This document shows positions 55,586-64,000 of a stretch of DNA of 64,000 bases, one piece after another. The notes below the pieces were generated by a model. It ran no database searches. It had not been told where the DNA came from and worked only from the letters and a program-made list of their open reading frames with translations. A program made the translations under genes and the position numbers. Position 1 is the stretch's first letter, and each line of letters starts with the position of its first letter. Source of the DNA: Stenotrophomonas sp. NA06056 (lineage in GTDB: Bacteria > Pseudomonadota > Gammaproteobacteria > Xanthomonadales > Xanthomonadaceae); assembly GCF_013364355.1 (NCBI RefSeq), contig NZ_CP054931.1, forward strand, positions 3,596,001-3,660,000. Reading direction: 5' to 3'.

Positions 55586-55625
55586 TCACAGGGTGACGCT
55601 GAGCGTCACAGTGTGACGTTCAGCT
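55586..55625 (+). repeat. Tandem 20-bp direct repeat with TGTGAC/GTCACA half sites
   Basis: TCACAGGGTGACGCTGAGCG is followed immediately by TCACAGTGTGACGTTCAGCT; 16 of 20 positions agree. Each half contains a GTCAC-N2-GTGAC-like mini-palindrome. It lies between the Clp site and the end of pncB, partly over the pncB stop. Confidence 0.6.
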
Positions 55626-56804
55626 CCCCTCGGACGGCAACTCGAACACCTGCCGCAGGTAGGACAGGTAGCCCGGGTCATCGCACATGCTCTTGCCCGG
55701 CGAGTCGCTGAGCTTGGCCACCGGCTGGCCGTTGCAGCGGACCATCTTGATGACGATGTTCAGCGGCGTCGGCCCCAGATCGTTGGTCAGATGGGTACCT
55801 ACGCCGAACGCCACCTGGCAGCGGCCACGGAAGTAGTCGTACAGGCGCATGACCTTGGTGATGTCCAGGCCATCGCTGAACACCAGTACCTTGCTGCGCG
55901 CGTCGACACGGCGCTGCTGGAAGTGGGCCAGCATGCGGTCGCCCCAGTCGAACGGGTCGCCGGAATCATGCCGCACGCCATCGAACAGCTTGCAGAAATA
56001 CATGTCGAAGTCGCGCAGGAACGCGTCCAGCCCGACCACGTCCGACAGCGCGATGCCGAGATCGCCGCGGTACTCGCGCGCCCACGATTCCAGCGCCGCC
56101 ACCTGCGAATCGCGCAGGCGCGGACCCAGCGCCTGGAACGCCTGCAGGTATTCGTGGGCCATGGTGCCGTGCGGGGTCATGCCGTACAGGCGCGCGAAGT
56201 GCACGTTGCTGGTGCCGACCAACTGCGGGCCCAGCGCATCGCGCAGCAGCGGCAGCAGGCGCGCGTGCCAGTCGCGCGAGTAGCGGCGGCGGCTGCCGTA
56301 GTCGGCAATGCGACACTGTTCGAAACCCGGGGTATCGCGCAGCAGCGCCGCCTTGGCCTGCAGGCGGCGTTCGCCTTCGGCAAAATCAGCGGTGGTGGTG
56401 TTGCGGAACCAGACTTCGTTGATGATCGCCAGCAGCGGCACTTCGAACAGGATGGTGTGCAGCCACGGGCCGGTGATGTCCAGCTCGATCTCACCGGGCA
56501 CGGTCTTCGACGCGCGCAGCTGGATGTACTTGCGATCCAGGTGGAACAGGCCGAGGAAGTCGGCGAAATCCGGCTTCACGAAGCGCAGGCCACGCATGTA
56601 GTCCAGCTCTTCCTGGCTGAAGCGCAGGCTGCACAGGTGGTCGATCTCTTCATCGATCTGGTCGATGTAGCGGGCCAGCTCGATACCGGGGGTGCGGCAT
56701 TTGAAACGGTATTGAACCTGCGCGCCGGGGTGCTGGTGCAGCACCGCCTGCATCATGGTGAACTTGTACAGGTCGGTGTCGAGCAGGGACTGGATGATAG
56801 GCAT
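55620..56804 (-). CDS. pncB: PncB, nicotinate phosphoribosyltransferase
   Basis: Makes nicotinate mononucleotide from nicotinate and PRPP for NAD salvage. 394 residues. The start [20 protein letters not shown] is diagnostic; [16 protein letters not shown], the [22 protein letters not shown] site with the phosphorylatable His, [15 protein letters not shown] and [10 protein letters not shown] follow. ATG 56802-56804 is the family start; the open frame upstream only reads through SMAG repeats. Confidence 0.96.
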   Translation of the reverse strand: MPIIQSLLDTDLYKFTMMQAVLHQHPGAQVQYRFKCRTPGIELARYIDQIDEEIDHLCSLRFSQEELDYMRGLRFVKPDFADFLGLFHLDRKYIQLRASKTVPGEIELDITGPWLHTILFEVPLLAIINEVWFRNTTTADFAEGERRLQAKAALLRDTPGFEQCRIADYGSRRRYSRDWHARLLPLLRDALGPQLVGTSNVHFARLYGMTPHGTMAHEYLQAFQALGPRLRDSQVAALESWAREYRGDLGIALSDVVGLDAFLRDFDMYFCKLFDGVRHDSGDPFDWGDRMLAHFQQRRVDARSKVLVFSDGLDITKVMRLYDYFRGRCQVAFGVGTHLTNDLGPTPLNIVIKMVRCNGQPVAKLSDSPGKSMCDDPGYLSYLRQVFELPSEGS

Positions 56805-56848
56805 GGCTGCAAGTATGCGCCCGGACGGGTGAACCGGGGGCGCCACCG

Positions 56849-57196
56849 GTAGATCCACGCCATGCGTGGATGACCCCATCCATGCAGCCGAGCGCGGGCT
56901 CGGCCAGTAGATCCACGCCATGCGTGGATGACCCCTTCCATGCAGCCGAGCGTGGACGCGGCCAGTAGATCCACGCCATGCGTGGATGACCCCTTCCATG
57001 CAGCCGAGCGTGGGCTCGGCCAGTAGATCCACGCCATGCGTGGATGACCCCATCCATGCAGCCGAGCGTGGACGCGGCCAGTAGATCCACGCCATGCGTG
57101 GATGACCCCTTCCATGCAGCCGAGCGTGGACGCGGCCAGTAGATCCACGCCATGCGTGGATGAGCCCTTCCATGCAGCTGAGCGTGGGCTCGGCTC
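56849..57196 (+). repeat. Six-unit tandem array of a 58-bp double-SMAG repeat
   Basis: Units begin with GTAG at 56849, 56907, 56965, 57023, 57081 and 57139: an exact 58-base period. Each has the palindrome ATCCACGCCATGCGTGGAT, then GACCCC-TCCATGCA, then a GCCGAGCG...CGGC palindrome. Some units carry a GGACGC variant in the second palindrome. The last unit ends GGCTCTACA. No unique spacers, so not CRISPR. Fills the gap between pncB and the glycosyltransferase gene. Confidence 0.95.
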
Positions 57197-58035
57197 TACA
57201 AAGACCTGCGCAGCAGCCTCGGCACCTGCACCAGTGCATGGGCCCAGATCGCGCCCCACACCGCCAGCCGCACCGGCAACGACCGCTGCGACGCCTCGAA
57301 CTTGCTGAAGTAGCGCCACAGGCCCTTGTGCTTGTGCCATTCCACGAAGAACGGCCGCGAACGGCTGGACACCCCGCGCACGTGGGTCACCTTCAGATCG
57401 TTGGCGATGGCCACCACGCCGCCCGCTTCGCGCACACGACGGCACAGGTCCAGGTCTTCGGCATGCAGCCGGTAGCCCGCATCCCAGCCGCCGATGCGAT
57501 CGAACAGGACCCGCGGCATCAGCAGCAGCGCACCGGACAATGCCGGCACCTGCTGCAACGGCTGCGCCGGATCGCGGGCAATGGCCAACCGCGCGCCGCG
57601 ACCGGGCGAGCGCAGCATGGCGAGGAAATCCGGATCGCGACGCCGTACCGCGTCGTCGGCCTGGCCGTGTTCGTCCACCTGCTCTACCCCCAGCAGGCTG
57701 TCGCCCACCGCAGTGGCGCGGTCACGCAGTGCGGCGAGGGTATCGATTTCGACCATCAGGTCGGGGTTGATGAAGGCCAGCCACGGACTACGCGAATCGG
57801 CAACGCCCTGGTTGTTGGCTGCAGCGAAACCGGGATTGTCCGGATTGGCGATGAAACGTACGCGCGGATCGTGGCTGGCATGGCGCTGTACGATTTCCAG
57901 GGTGTCATCCAGCGAACCGTTGTCGATCACCCGGATCTCGGCCACGTCCTGCGCCTGGCGCAGTCGCGACAGGCAGGCATCGATGGTACTGCCGCTCTGG
58001 TAGGTGACGACGATGGCGGCAATGGCGGCATTCAA
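57196..58035 (-). CDS. Family 2 glycosyltransferase (rhamnosyltransferase/WbbL-like)
   Basis: 279 residues. GT-A fold opening [47 protein letters not shown] and INPD metal-site region, then [19 protein letters not shown] and [16 protein letters not shown] with the catalytic-type ED. A C-terminal amphipathic tail ([12 protein letters not shown]) probably touches the membrane. Likely adds a sugar to a surface glycan such as LPS; acceptor unknown. The ATG overlaps the stop of the next upstream gene by 4 bases. Confidence 0.85.
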   Translation of the reverse strand: MNAAIAAIVVTYQSGSTIDACLSRLRQAQDVAEIRVIDNGSLDDTLEIVQRHASHDPRVRFIANPDNPGFAAANNQGVADSRSPWLAFINPDLMVEIDTLAALRDRATAVGDSLLGVEQVDEHGQADDAVRRRDPDFLAMLRSPGRGARLAIARDPAQPLQQVPALSGALLLMPRVLFDRIGGWDAGYRLHAEDLDLCRRVREAGGVVAIANDLKVTHVRGVSSRSRPFFVEWHKHKGLWRYFSKFEASQRSLPVRLAVWGAIWAHALVQVPRLLRRSL

Positions 58036-58886
58036 GCAGGCGGCTCCAGCGATGATGACGAGACGAACAGGTCACCCTGCCCGCGCGGCATTATCGCCTG
58101 CTGGAGGTTGCGCTGCAGGTCCTGGCGCAGCGTGTGCAGCGGGTCGTGCATCAGGAAGTCAGCCAAGCGCGGCACCCAACCTGGCCAGCGCGCGGCCAGC
58201 GCTTCAAGGTCGCCGTCGCGGCTGGGCGCTTCATTGGCACGGCCGACGAAGGCGTTTTCGCACAAGACGTTACGCCAGCCGAGACCGGCCATGCGCAGGC
58301 TCAGGTCGACCAGCGCCGCGTTCCAGCCGAGATAGCTTTCTGCATCCAGGCCACCGGCGCGGCGCCGCGCATTGGCACGCACCAGTACCGCGTGGGTGAC
58401 GGCCGAAGGGAGTTCGGGATGCAGGGTCGGCAGTGCGGCGCAGGCGTGGGACAACAGCGCCGGGTCGCTCGGTTCAGGGTTGAGCTCACCCAGCCGCGGC
58501 CACGCAGCGGTTTCGCCGACGTTGCACCACGGCGTGGCCGTGGCGATGGCCGCGTCACGGGCGAAGGTGGCCTGCAACTGCTGCAGCCAGCCCGGCGCCG
58601 GCACGCTGTCCGGGGCCAGCACCGCGACGTCCAGGCCATCGCAGGCGCGCAGCATTTCGTCCAGGTGCGCGACCTCGCCGAGTGGCCGGGCGCGGCGGGT
58701 GTATTCGGCCTGCAGCGGGGTATGCGCCAGCCAGTGTTCGACCACCGCCTGTGCGCGCGGTCCAGCCTGCGCATCATCACCCAGCCAGATCGATGTCCCG
58801 GCTGCGGTACCGGCATCGAGCGCGGCCAGGCAGCGGTCGAGCACCGCGTCGTCCACGCCCAGCGGCAACAACACGATCGCCCCCAT
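58032..58886 (-). CDS. Glycosyltransferase-like protein (degenerate GT2)
   Basis: 284 residues, MGAIVLLPLGVDDAVLDRCL... The general layout of a GT2 domain is present (start strand, LAPDSVPAPGWLQQLQATF in place of the DxD region, GGLDAESYLGWNAALVDLSLRMAGLGW in the acceptor part), but the usual DxD and ED motifs are not obvious. It may be a structural partner of the overlapping glycosyltransferase or a divergent enzyme. ATG 58884-58886 has no strong SD. Function uncertain. Confidence 0.65.
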   Translation of the reverse strand: MGAIVLLPLGVDDAVLDRCLAALDAGTAAGTSIWLGDDAQAGPRAQAVVEHWLAHTPLQAEYTRRARPLGEVAHLDEMLRACDGLDVAVLAPDSVPAPGWLQQLQATFARDAAIATATPWCNVGETAAWPRLGELNPEPSDPALLSHACAALPTLHPELPSAVTHAVLVRANARRRAGGLDAESYLGWNAALVDLSLRMAGLGWRNVLCENAFVGRANEAPSRDGDLEALAARWPGWVPRLADFLMHDPLHTLRQDLQRNLQQAIMPRGQGDLFVSSSSLEPPA

Positions 58887-59018
58887 TCCGCCTCCGTGGT
58901 TGTCGGTGGCCACAGCGTAGCACCGGGAGGGTATCGGCCGGGTTGCACCCGGCACCTGCAGAGGCTTCAAGCCAAGGCCACGGCCGAAGCAACAGCAACA
59001 GCTGGGCTTCTGGGGGAT
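58887..59018. other. Intergenic, upstream of the glycosyltransferase pair
   Basis: GC-rich spacer that should hold the promoter for the two glycosyltransferase genes (minus strand). I see no clear -10/-35 pair and no gene. Confidence 0.3.
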
Positions 59019-59120
59019 GGCGGGGTGGGTCCGGTTGCGGGGGACGCCGTGAATACGTCCATGTAGGCTCGGTCGCGCCATCCATGGCGCTCACGCCCCC
59101 GCAACCGGACCCACCCCGCC
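59019..59120. repeat. Perfect 25-bp inverted repeat with 52-base loop
   Basis: Arm 59019-59043 (GGCGGGGTGGGTCCGGTTGC then GGGGG) is exactly complementary to 59096-59120. The loop contains GCGCCATCCATGGCGC. It does not begin with GTAG, so it is not a standard SMAG element. It could be a strong terminator-like stem or a small mobile repeat. Confidence 0.8.
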
Positions 59121-59142
59121 TTCGACAATTCTCCGGTGGCCA

Positions 59143-59231
59143 GTAGATCCACGCCATGCGTGGATGAATCTCCATCGAAATCGAATAGTTCGACATCGAA
59201 ACGAGAGCATCCACGCATGGCGTGGATCTAC
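59143..59231. repeat. Inverted SMAG pair
   Basis: SMAG palindrome at 59143-59165 (GTAG-headed) and an inverted copy at 59209-59231 (ending CTAC), 43 bases apart. The remainder to 59399 is GC-rich, with a palindrome GCCCCCTGAGTCAGGGGGC at 59259-59277 that may end transcription of xpsD; no gene is seen. Confidence 0.85.
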
Positions 59232-59399
59232 CAGACAGGGGGGCGCGTCTGGGGCAGAGCCCCCTGAGTCAGGGGGCGGCCGCGAAGCGGCGGGGGTCTG
59301 GAAGCTGGTAAGCGGGGCCCGCGGTTCGCGCAGCGAAGCGTGGGAGCGACAGCGCGCATGCGGTGGCGTGTTACCCGGGCGCAGCCCGGCCGATACCCC

Positions 59400-61607
59400 T
59401 TACTTCCTGCGCGGCTGGTTCAGCGGCTCCATCGCGCGGAAGCGCTGGCTGTATTCGTCTGTCAGGTTGCGTGCTTCCTGGCCATTGCGGACGATGGTCG
59501 GGGTCAGCAGCACAATCACTTCCGAACGACGGCTGGTGCGGCTCTTCTGGCCAAACAGTGCGCCCAGCACCGGAATCCTGCTCAACCCGGGAATGCCATT
59601 GCTGCCATCGGTGGCCGAATCGGTGATCAGGCCGGCCAGCATGATGGTGTCGCCGCTCTGCACCGCCGCCTCGGTGGCCAGCTTCTTGGTGGAAATACGC
59701 GGATTGCAGTTGCGCTCCTGCGGATTGCAGTTCTCCGGCACGTCCGATGCGCTGCTGATCTCCTGCACGATGTCCAGGAACACCGTACCGTCGCGGGTTA
59801 CGCGCGGGCGCACCTTGAGGATCACACCGGTGTCGATGTACTGCACCGAGCTGTAGGTGCCGGTGCCGATGCCGGTGTTGACCGTGGTGGTGTTGATCGG
59901 CACCTTGTCGCCCACGTTGAGCGTGGCTTCGGCGTTGTTGCGCACGAACACCGAGGGCGTCTGCAGCAGGCGCACGTCGGTCACCTTGTCCAGTGCGCTG
60001 ACCACGGCAGCACCGTTGTGGCCGGTGAACGCCCAGTTGGCGCCATCGGTGCCGGTCACCGCGCCGGCAAAGGTGTTCCAGGAACCGCCTGCCGCCGCCG
60101 GCAGGGTCAGCCCCGCCAGCGCACCGGTGAGCGCGCGGCCGGCCACGGCATTGTCGAAGAACCAGTTCACGCCGTACTTCAGGTCGCCAGTCAGCCCCAC
60201 TTCGGCCACCTGCGCTTCGATGTGCACCTGGAGCGGCATCACGTCCAGCTTCTCGATCACTTCACGGATCGAACGCCATGCCTGCGGCGTCGAGCGCACC
60301 AGCAGCGTGTTGGTTTCCTCCACCGCCGACACGCCGACACGATCACCTTCCACTTCCAGGCTGATGCTGACGTTACCCGACTGGCGCTGCGGAAGATTCA
60401 AGGAACCGGAACTACCACCGCTGCCGCCGCTGCTGCCACCCACCGTGTTGTTGAAGCTGCTGCCGTTGTTGGCATCCATGCCGCGCTCGCCATCGCTGCC
60501 CAGCTGCGACGGAATGGCGCCCGGTGCCAGCGCTGCCGGACTGGAGCCGCTGCGGTTGCCGCTGCTGGCGAAGGCTTCGCTGAGGCGCTCGGCCAGGTCG
60601 CGTGCCTTGATGTAACGCAGTTCATGCGAGAACAGGCGCGCGCTGCCACCGGCGGTATCGATGCGGTCCAGCCACTGCTGGATCTGGTCCAGGTAGCGCA
60701 CCTGCGGGGTGATCACCAGCACGGCGTTGGCGTTTTCCAGCGGCAGGAAACGGAACATGCCGGCGCTGGGCGTCTTGCTCTCTTCGCCGAATACCTTTTC
60801 CAGATCAGCGGCGACCTGCTCGGCCTTGCCGGACTGGATCGGGAACACACCCACCGACATGCCCGAGAGCCAGTCGACGTCGAAGATTTCGACGGTATGC
60901 AGGTAGTTTTCGAGTTCGGCACGGGTGCCGCCCAGGGTGATCACGTTGCGGCCGCTGTCGACGTTGACGATGGCATTGGGCCGCGCATAGGGCTCCAGCA
61001 CCTTCTTCATCTCGGTGGCGGAGATGAACTGCAGCGGCACCACGCGCACTTCGAAGCCGCGTGCGCTGGATGCCGGCGCGGTGCTCGGCGCCACAGTGCC
61101 GGCCAGAGCCTGGTCGGCGGCGACGATGTTGTAACGGCCACCGCTGTAGACCATGCGCGCGTTGTTCCAGCCCAGCACCATCTCCAGCAGGTTCAGCGCC
61201 TGTGCCGGCGATACCGGCTTCGGCGTGGCCAGGGTCACCGTGCCCTGCACACCGGGAGCGATCACGTAGTTCTGGCCGAGCATGTCACCGAGGATGGCCT
61301 TGACCACCGCGTGCACCGATTCGCCTTCGAAGTTGAAGGTCGCTTCACCGGAACTGGCCGCATGCAGCGCGGGCGACGGCTTGCGCGCGGCCTCGCGGTT
61401 GATCATGGTGCCGGTGCCTCGGCGGATCACCGCCTGCGGTGCGCCTTGGACCTGATCGGCCGCGTCGGCCTGCGCATCGGCGGCAGCCTGACCGGCGCTG
61501 GCCGATGGCTGCAGGTTGCCGTTGCGTTGCACATGCGGGGCCGACACGGTGCTGCAGCCGACCAGCAGCGTCAGGGCAAAGGACCAGGGAAGAAAACGCA
61601 GATTCAT
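59400..61607 (-). CDS. xpsD: GspD/XpsD, type II secretion secretin
   Basis: Outer-membrane secretin of 735 residues. The N-terminus has a lipobox (LTLLVGC, Cys 18). N0-N3 domains follow (FNFEGESVHAVVKAILGD, RVVPLQFISATEMKKVLEP, ELRYIKARDLAERLSEAF), with a Ser/Gly-rich insert in N3 (SSGGSGGSSGS). The secretin core shows VEETNTLLVRSTPQAW, VEAQ-type VHIEAQVAEV, LQTPSVFVRNNAEATLNVGD and GLITDSATDGSNGIPGLSRI. In Xanthomonas, xpsD closes the xps operon after L, M and N, as here. Confidence 0.96.
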   Translation of the reverse strand: MNLRFLPWSFALTLLVGCSTVSAPHVQRNGNLQPSASAGQAAADAQADAADQVQGAPQAVIRRGTGTMINREAARKPSPALHAASSGEATFNFEGESVHAVVKAILGDMLGQNYVIAPGVQGTVTLATPKPVSPAQALNLLEMVLGWNNARMVYSGGRYNIVAADQALAGTVAPSTAPASSARGFEVRVVPLQFISATEMKKVLEPYARPNAIVNVDSGRNVITLGGTRAELENYLHTVEIFDVDWLSGMSVGVFPIQSGKAEQVAADLEKVFGEESKTPSAGMFRFLPLENANAVLVITPQVRYLDQIQQWLDRIDTAGGSARLFSHELRYIKARDLAERLSEAFASSGNRSGSSPAALAPGAIPSQLGSDGERGMDANNGSSFNNTVGGSSGGSGGSSGSLNLPQRQSGNVSISLEVEGDRVGVSAVEETNTLLVRSTPQAWRSIREVIEKLDVMPLQVHIEAQVAEVGLTGDLKYGVNWFFDNAVAGRALTGALAGLTLPAAAGGSWNTFAGAVTGTDGANWAFTGHNGAAVVSALDKVTDVRLLQTPSVFVRNNAEATLNVGDKVPINTTTVNTGIGTGTYSSVQYIDTGVILKVRPRVTRDGTVFLDIVQEISSASDVPENCNPQERNCNPRISTKKLATEAAVQSGDTIMLAGLITDSATDGSNGIPGLSRIPVLGALFGQKSRTSRRSEVIVLLTPTIVRNGQEARNLTDEYSQRFRAMEPLNQPRRK

Positions 61608-61616
61608 GCATTCACT

Positions 61617-62405
61617 CTATCGGTTGGTGCCATCGCCCGGGGGCGGCGACGGTTGTTGCTGCTGTTGCTGCAGCTGACGGCGGCGGGCCTGGATGCGTTC
61701 GCGGATGGCCTGCATCTGCGCTTCGCTGGGACCGTTGGTGTTGGCAGGGGGCGCGGCGGCCGCGGCCGGTGCCGGCGACACGGGCGCCACGTTGCCATCG
61801 CTGGCACGAGGGTTGGGCAGGGTCTGGCTGGGCGCCGGCGGTGGCGGTGGCGGCGGAACCACCGCACCGGGTACCGGCGCCGCGCCGTTGGCACCGCGCA
61901 GCGCCGTCGGCGCTTCACCGCCCTGGCCATTGAACACGGCCAGTTCCAGCACCTGGCTGCCACTGGAGCCGATCACCGTGGCCTGGCGTGGTTCCAATGC
62001 AACCAGCTGCCAGCCATCGACGGCATCGCCGTTGAGGCGCAGGCGCAGCGACCGGCCCTGCTCGGTGGTGAAGGTCGCCATGCTGAAATCACCAGTCATC
62101 AGCACGCCGGTCAGGCGCAGTGCGGGACTGGTGGCCGCTTCGCTGCCCCCCAGCAGGTACGGGCGCGGCTTGCGGTCTTCGGCGAACAGCGGCCGCTCGC
62201 TGATCACGCTGTAGCTGTCTGCGCCGGCCATGCGTTCGGGCGCCAGCACAGGCAGTGCCGGCAGCGCGGCCTGGGTATCGCCCTCTGCGCTGATCGTGGG
62301 CAGTTGGCTGCCCAGGCCGAAACCGGTGGCCAGCCAGACCGCAGCGGCCCATCCGGCCAGCGCCAGCAGCAGCCCGGTGCGCAGGTTGATCTGCTCAAGC
62401 TTCAT
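61617..62405 (-). CDS. xpsN: XpsN/GspN-type type II secretion protein
   Basis: 262 residues. N-terminal membrane segment (LLLALAGWAAAVWLATGFGL), a periplasmic HR-like domain (YSVISERPLFAEDRKPRPYL ... LRLTGVLMTG), which resembles the GspC HR region, and a Pro/Gln-rich tail. XpsN bridges XpsL-XpsM and the secretin XpsD in Xanthomonas. Start ATG 62403-62405 overlaps the xpsM end by 11 bases; the open frame further upstream is a shadow of xpsM. Confidence 0.88.
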   Translation of the reverse strand: MKLEQINLRTGLLLALAGWAAAVWLATGFGLGSQLPTISAEGDTQAALPALPVLAPERMAGADSYSVISERPLFAEDRKPRPYLLGGSEAATSPALRLTGVLMTGDFSMATFTTEQGRSLRLRLNGDAVDGWQLVALEPRQATVIGSSGSQVLELAVFNGQGGEAPTALRGANGAAPVPGAVVPPPPPPPAPSQTLPNPRASDGNVAPVSPAPAAAAAPPANTNGPSEAQMQAIRERIQARRRQLQQQQQQPSPPPGDGTNR

Positions 62406-63114
62406 CGGCCACCTCCTGCGCATCGGCAGCAGGCTGCTCTGCCGGTGCCGGTACAGGTGCCGGCGGCGACACCACCGGCGCCGCTGCAGGTGGGGCGGCC
62501 GCGGGCGCTGCGGAGGAATCGGCAGCAGCACTTGGCAGCAGGTAGCCCGCCAGCTCGAAAGACACATCCAGGCCGAGGCCGGATTCGTTCGGCGATTGCT
62601 GGAATCGCTGCGCGATCAGGTTGAGGTTGTCCACGAACAGGCGCGGGCTGCCGGTCTCCAGGCTGTGCAGGACGGTGGCCAGTTCGGCCACGCCGCAGCG
62701 CAGGCGCACCTGCATGGCCACGCGGACGAAGGCGGCATCGCGACGGTTGTCGCTCAAGGGCGTGCGGTTGCTGATGGTGCAGCTGCGGTTACCCGGGCTG
62801 GCCATCGCCACCGCATCCTGCAGGCGTGCGCCGAGCGCGGCCGCAGCGGCCTCGGCGGTGGCTTCCTGCAGGAAACCCGGGCGCTGCTGCAGGGCGTCGC
62901 GGGTCGCGCGCAGCCGTTGTTCGATCTGCGGCTGCTGCTGCAGCTGCGCCTGCACGCGCTGCTGGCGTTCGCGCAGGGCAGCAGCATCGGCGTCGATCGC
63001 CAGCAGCGGCTGGGTGAACCACGGGTGCACCAGCAGCAGGTAGGCCAGGCCCAGCACTGCCAGCAGCAGCGCCAGTGCCAGCCAGCGGTCACGGCGTGCG
63101 CTTGGCATCGGCAT
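62395..63114 (-). CDS. xpsM: XpsM/GspM, type II secretion inner-membrane protein
   Basis: 239 residues. One membrane segment near the N-terminus (LALALLLAVLGLAYLLLVHP), then a coiled coil (ALRERQQRVQAQLQQQPQIE), a ferredoxin-like periplasmic domain and a Pro/Ala-rich C-terminal tail. GspM pairs with GspL in the inner-membrane platform. A start at 63114 (MPMPS) or 63108 (MPSARR) is possible; both overlap xpsL. Confidence 0.87.
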   Translation of the reverse strand: MPMPSARRDRWLALALLLAVLGLAYLLLVHPWFTQPLLAIDADAAALRERQQRVQAQLQQQPQIEQRLRATRDALQQRPGFLQEATAEAAAAALGARLQDAVAMASPGNRSCTISNRTPLSDNRRDAAFVRVAMQVRLRCGVAELATVLHSLETGSPRLFVDNLNLIAQRFQQSPNESGLGLDVSFELAGYLLPSAAADSSAAPAAAPPAAAPVVSPPAPVPAPAEQPAADAQEVADEA

Positions 63115-64000
63115 CGGCCGCCTCCGGGGTGTCAGTCGGGGCGGGTGCCGGTGCAGGTGCGGCCGAAGGCAATGGCTGCAGCTCGGCGGTCAGGGTGAAG
63201 CGGTCGCGGCCACTGGCGGCACCGTCGGCCTGCAGCACGCCCGTGAGATTGACCTTGCGCCACTGTGGCGCGTCCTGCAGCAACGGAACCAGCTGCGATG
63301 CTTCACTGCTGAGGCCGATCAGCTGCAGGCTGCTGTTCTCGATCGCCAGTTTTTCCAGGTAGGTGCCGTCGGGCAGGCGTCGGGTCAGCTCATTCCACAC
63401 TTCAACGGTACTGGCGCGCTGGTTGCGTTGTGTTTCCAGGAACGCCGCTCCATCCAGCAGCGCCTGCAGCTGGCTGCGCTCGCTGGCGACGCCACGCGCG
63501 CTGCGGGCGCTGCGCTCGACGTCTTCGCGCAGCGCATCGACGGCGGCGCGGCGATTGTCCAGCAACTGCATTGCCGCCAGCACCAGCATCACCAGCGCCG
63601 CTGCAGCGAGCAGCAGGTTCCAGCGCCGCATCGGGTCCGGCCGCTGTTGACGCTGCGCGGGTGGCAGCAGGTTGACCTGCAGCGCGCGGCCCTGCGCGTC
63701 GAGCGCATCGACGCCGGCAAGCGCATCGGCCCAGTCACCGATCTGCGCGCGCCAGTCATCGAGCTGACGCAGCGGCCACGCCACCAGCTCCACCTGCAAC
63801 AGGCCTTCGCCGGCACTGCCCAGTTCACGGATGTCATAGCTGACCTGGCTGGCTTCGAACGGTGTCTGCCGGTCGATCTCGTAGCCGACCACCGCACGCA
63901 GGCGGTCAGCGGCCGCAGCAGGCAGGCGCAGCGTGCGCCGCAGGACCTGCCCGGCGGGCAGCAGCCACACCCGTGGCAGGCTGCGCAGGCGCGGCTCGAG
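63089..64000 (-). CDS. xpsL: XpsL/GspL, type II secretion inner-membrane protein (partial)
   Basis: Only the C-terminal 300 or so residues are in the window; the frame is open to the window edge. Visible: end of the cytoplasmic actin-like domain (RLRAVVGYEIDRQTPFEASQ), one membrane helix (WNLLLAAAALVMLVLAAMQL), a coiled coil (DALREDVERSARSARG) and a PilN-like periplasmic ferredoxin domain (VWNELTRRLPDGTYLEKLAI). It would recruit the ATPase XpsE and bind XpsM. Overlaps xpsM by 20-26 bases. Confidence 0.88.
   Translation of the reverse strand, partial: LEPRLRSLPRVWLLPAGQVLRRTLRLPAAAADRLRAVVGYEIDRQTPFEASQVSYDIRELGSAGEGLLQVELVAWPLRQLDDWRAQIGDWADALAGVDALDAQGRALQVNLLPPAQRQQRPDPMRRWNLLLAAAALVMLVLAAMQLLDNRRAAVDALREDVERSARSARGVASERSQLQALLDGAAFLETQRNQRASTVEVWNELTRRLPDGTYLEKLAIENSSLQLIGLSSEASQLVPLLQDAPQWRKVNLTGVLQADGAASGRDRFTLTAELQPLPSAAPAPAPAPTDTPEAADADAKRTP

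Noticed and set aside
56849..57196. Regular repeats resembling a CRISPR array
   Set aside because: Units are contiguous 58-bp near-copies with two palindromes each; there are no unique spacers and no cas genes.
55620..57239. N-terminally extended pncB reaching into the SMAG array
   Set aside because: The extension encodes repeated WIYWP/HGVDLL peptides from the SMAG units; the family start [15 protein letters not shown] is inside.
59340..62624. Plus-strand open frame of more than 1,000 codons over xpsD/xpsN
   Set aside because: Antisense to the clear secretin gene; composition rich in Gln, His, Arg and Gly is typical of shadow frames.

Overview
The window looks like chromosome of a Stenotrophomonas species, most likely the S. 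maltophilia complex (family Xanthomonadaceae). The DNA is very GC-rich. Intergenic gaps are full of short palindromes that begin with GTAG, the SMAG/REP type described for S. maltophilia. Gene order also fits: a dcw cluster, a riboflavin operon with nusB-thiL, and a type II secretion (xps) operon ordered L-M-N-D. I see no rRNA, tRNA, prophage, integrase, insertion-sequence transposase or CRISPR array. The only RNA gene I can name firmly is rnpB; there is also an FMN riboswitch and one unassigned structured leader.

Layout. 1-5.4 kb: start of the dcw cell-wall/division cluster on the minus strand (mraZ-rsmH-ftsL-ftsI-murE-murF). 5.6-12.6 kb: an NRDE protein, a DM13 protein, rnpB, rsmI, an LpoA-like PBP activator, yraN, a YdjM-like membrane hydrolase and an FAD-linked oxidase. 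12.8-18.7 kb: two divergent, related autotransporters. 18.9-19.7 kb: an elaborate inverted-repeat leader in front of an unrecognised 136-aa gene. 19.8-24.0 kb: riboswitch-led ribE-ribBA-ribH-nusB-thiL. 24.2-29.6 kb: an Ax21-like outer-membrane protein and a run of six divergent secreted paralogues of unknown function. 29.7-33.7 kb: ribD, nrdR, two small membrane proteins and glyA. 33.9-39.7 kb: an RcnB-like protein, ettA, a beta-barrel protein, a purine permease and a DUF4434-like lipoprotein. 39.8-55.5 kb: an apparent eleven-gene exopolysaccharide operon. 55.6-58.9 kb: pncB, a 58-bp repeat array and two glycosyltransferase-type genes. 59.4-64 kb: xpsD-N-M-L.

The most interesting locus is 39.8-55.5 kb. 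It joins an NfrA/NfrB-type polysaccharide synthase and exporter (with wecB for UDP-ManNAc and a BcsB-like protein) to a decoration module. That module has a DltA-like adenylating enzyme, a free carrier protein, an MBOAT transferase, AlgJ/AlgX-like proteins, AlgF and, last, an acyl-CoA dehydrogenase. Genes overlap or lie within about 30 bp of each other from wecB to the dehydrogenase. A perfect CRP/Clp-type palindrome precedes wecB, and NfrB ends in MshEN-like repeats, so control by c-di-GMP is plausible at two levels. The adenylating enzyme lacks the cysteine that DltA uses to select D-alanine, so the group added to the polymer may be something else.

Other points of note are the six-member secreted family, which together with the ax21-like gene separates ribD from the rest of the riboflavin genes; the pseudoknot-capable leader at 19.05-19.26 kb; a SMAG/REP element inside a coding sequence; and a GTP cyclohydrolase II domain that has lost its zinc cysteines. 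All assignments rest on reading motifs, lengths and gene order; no database search was run.
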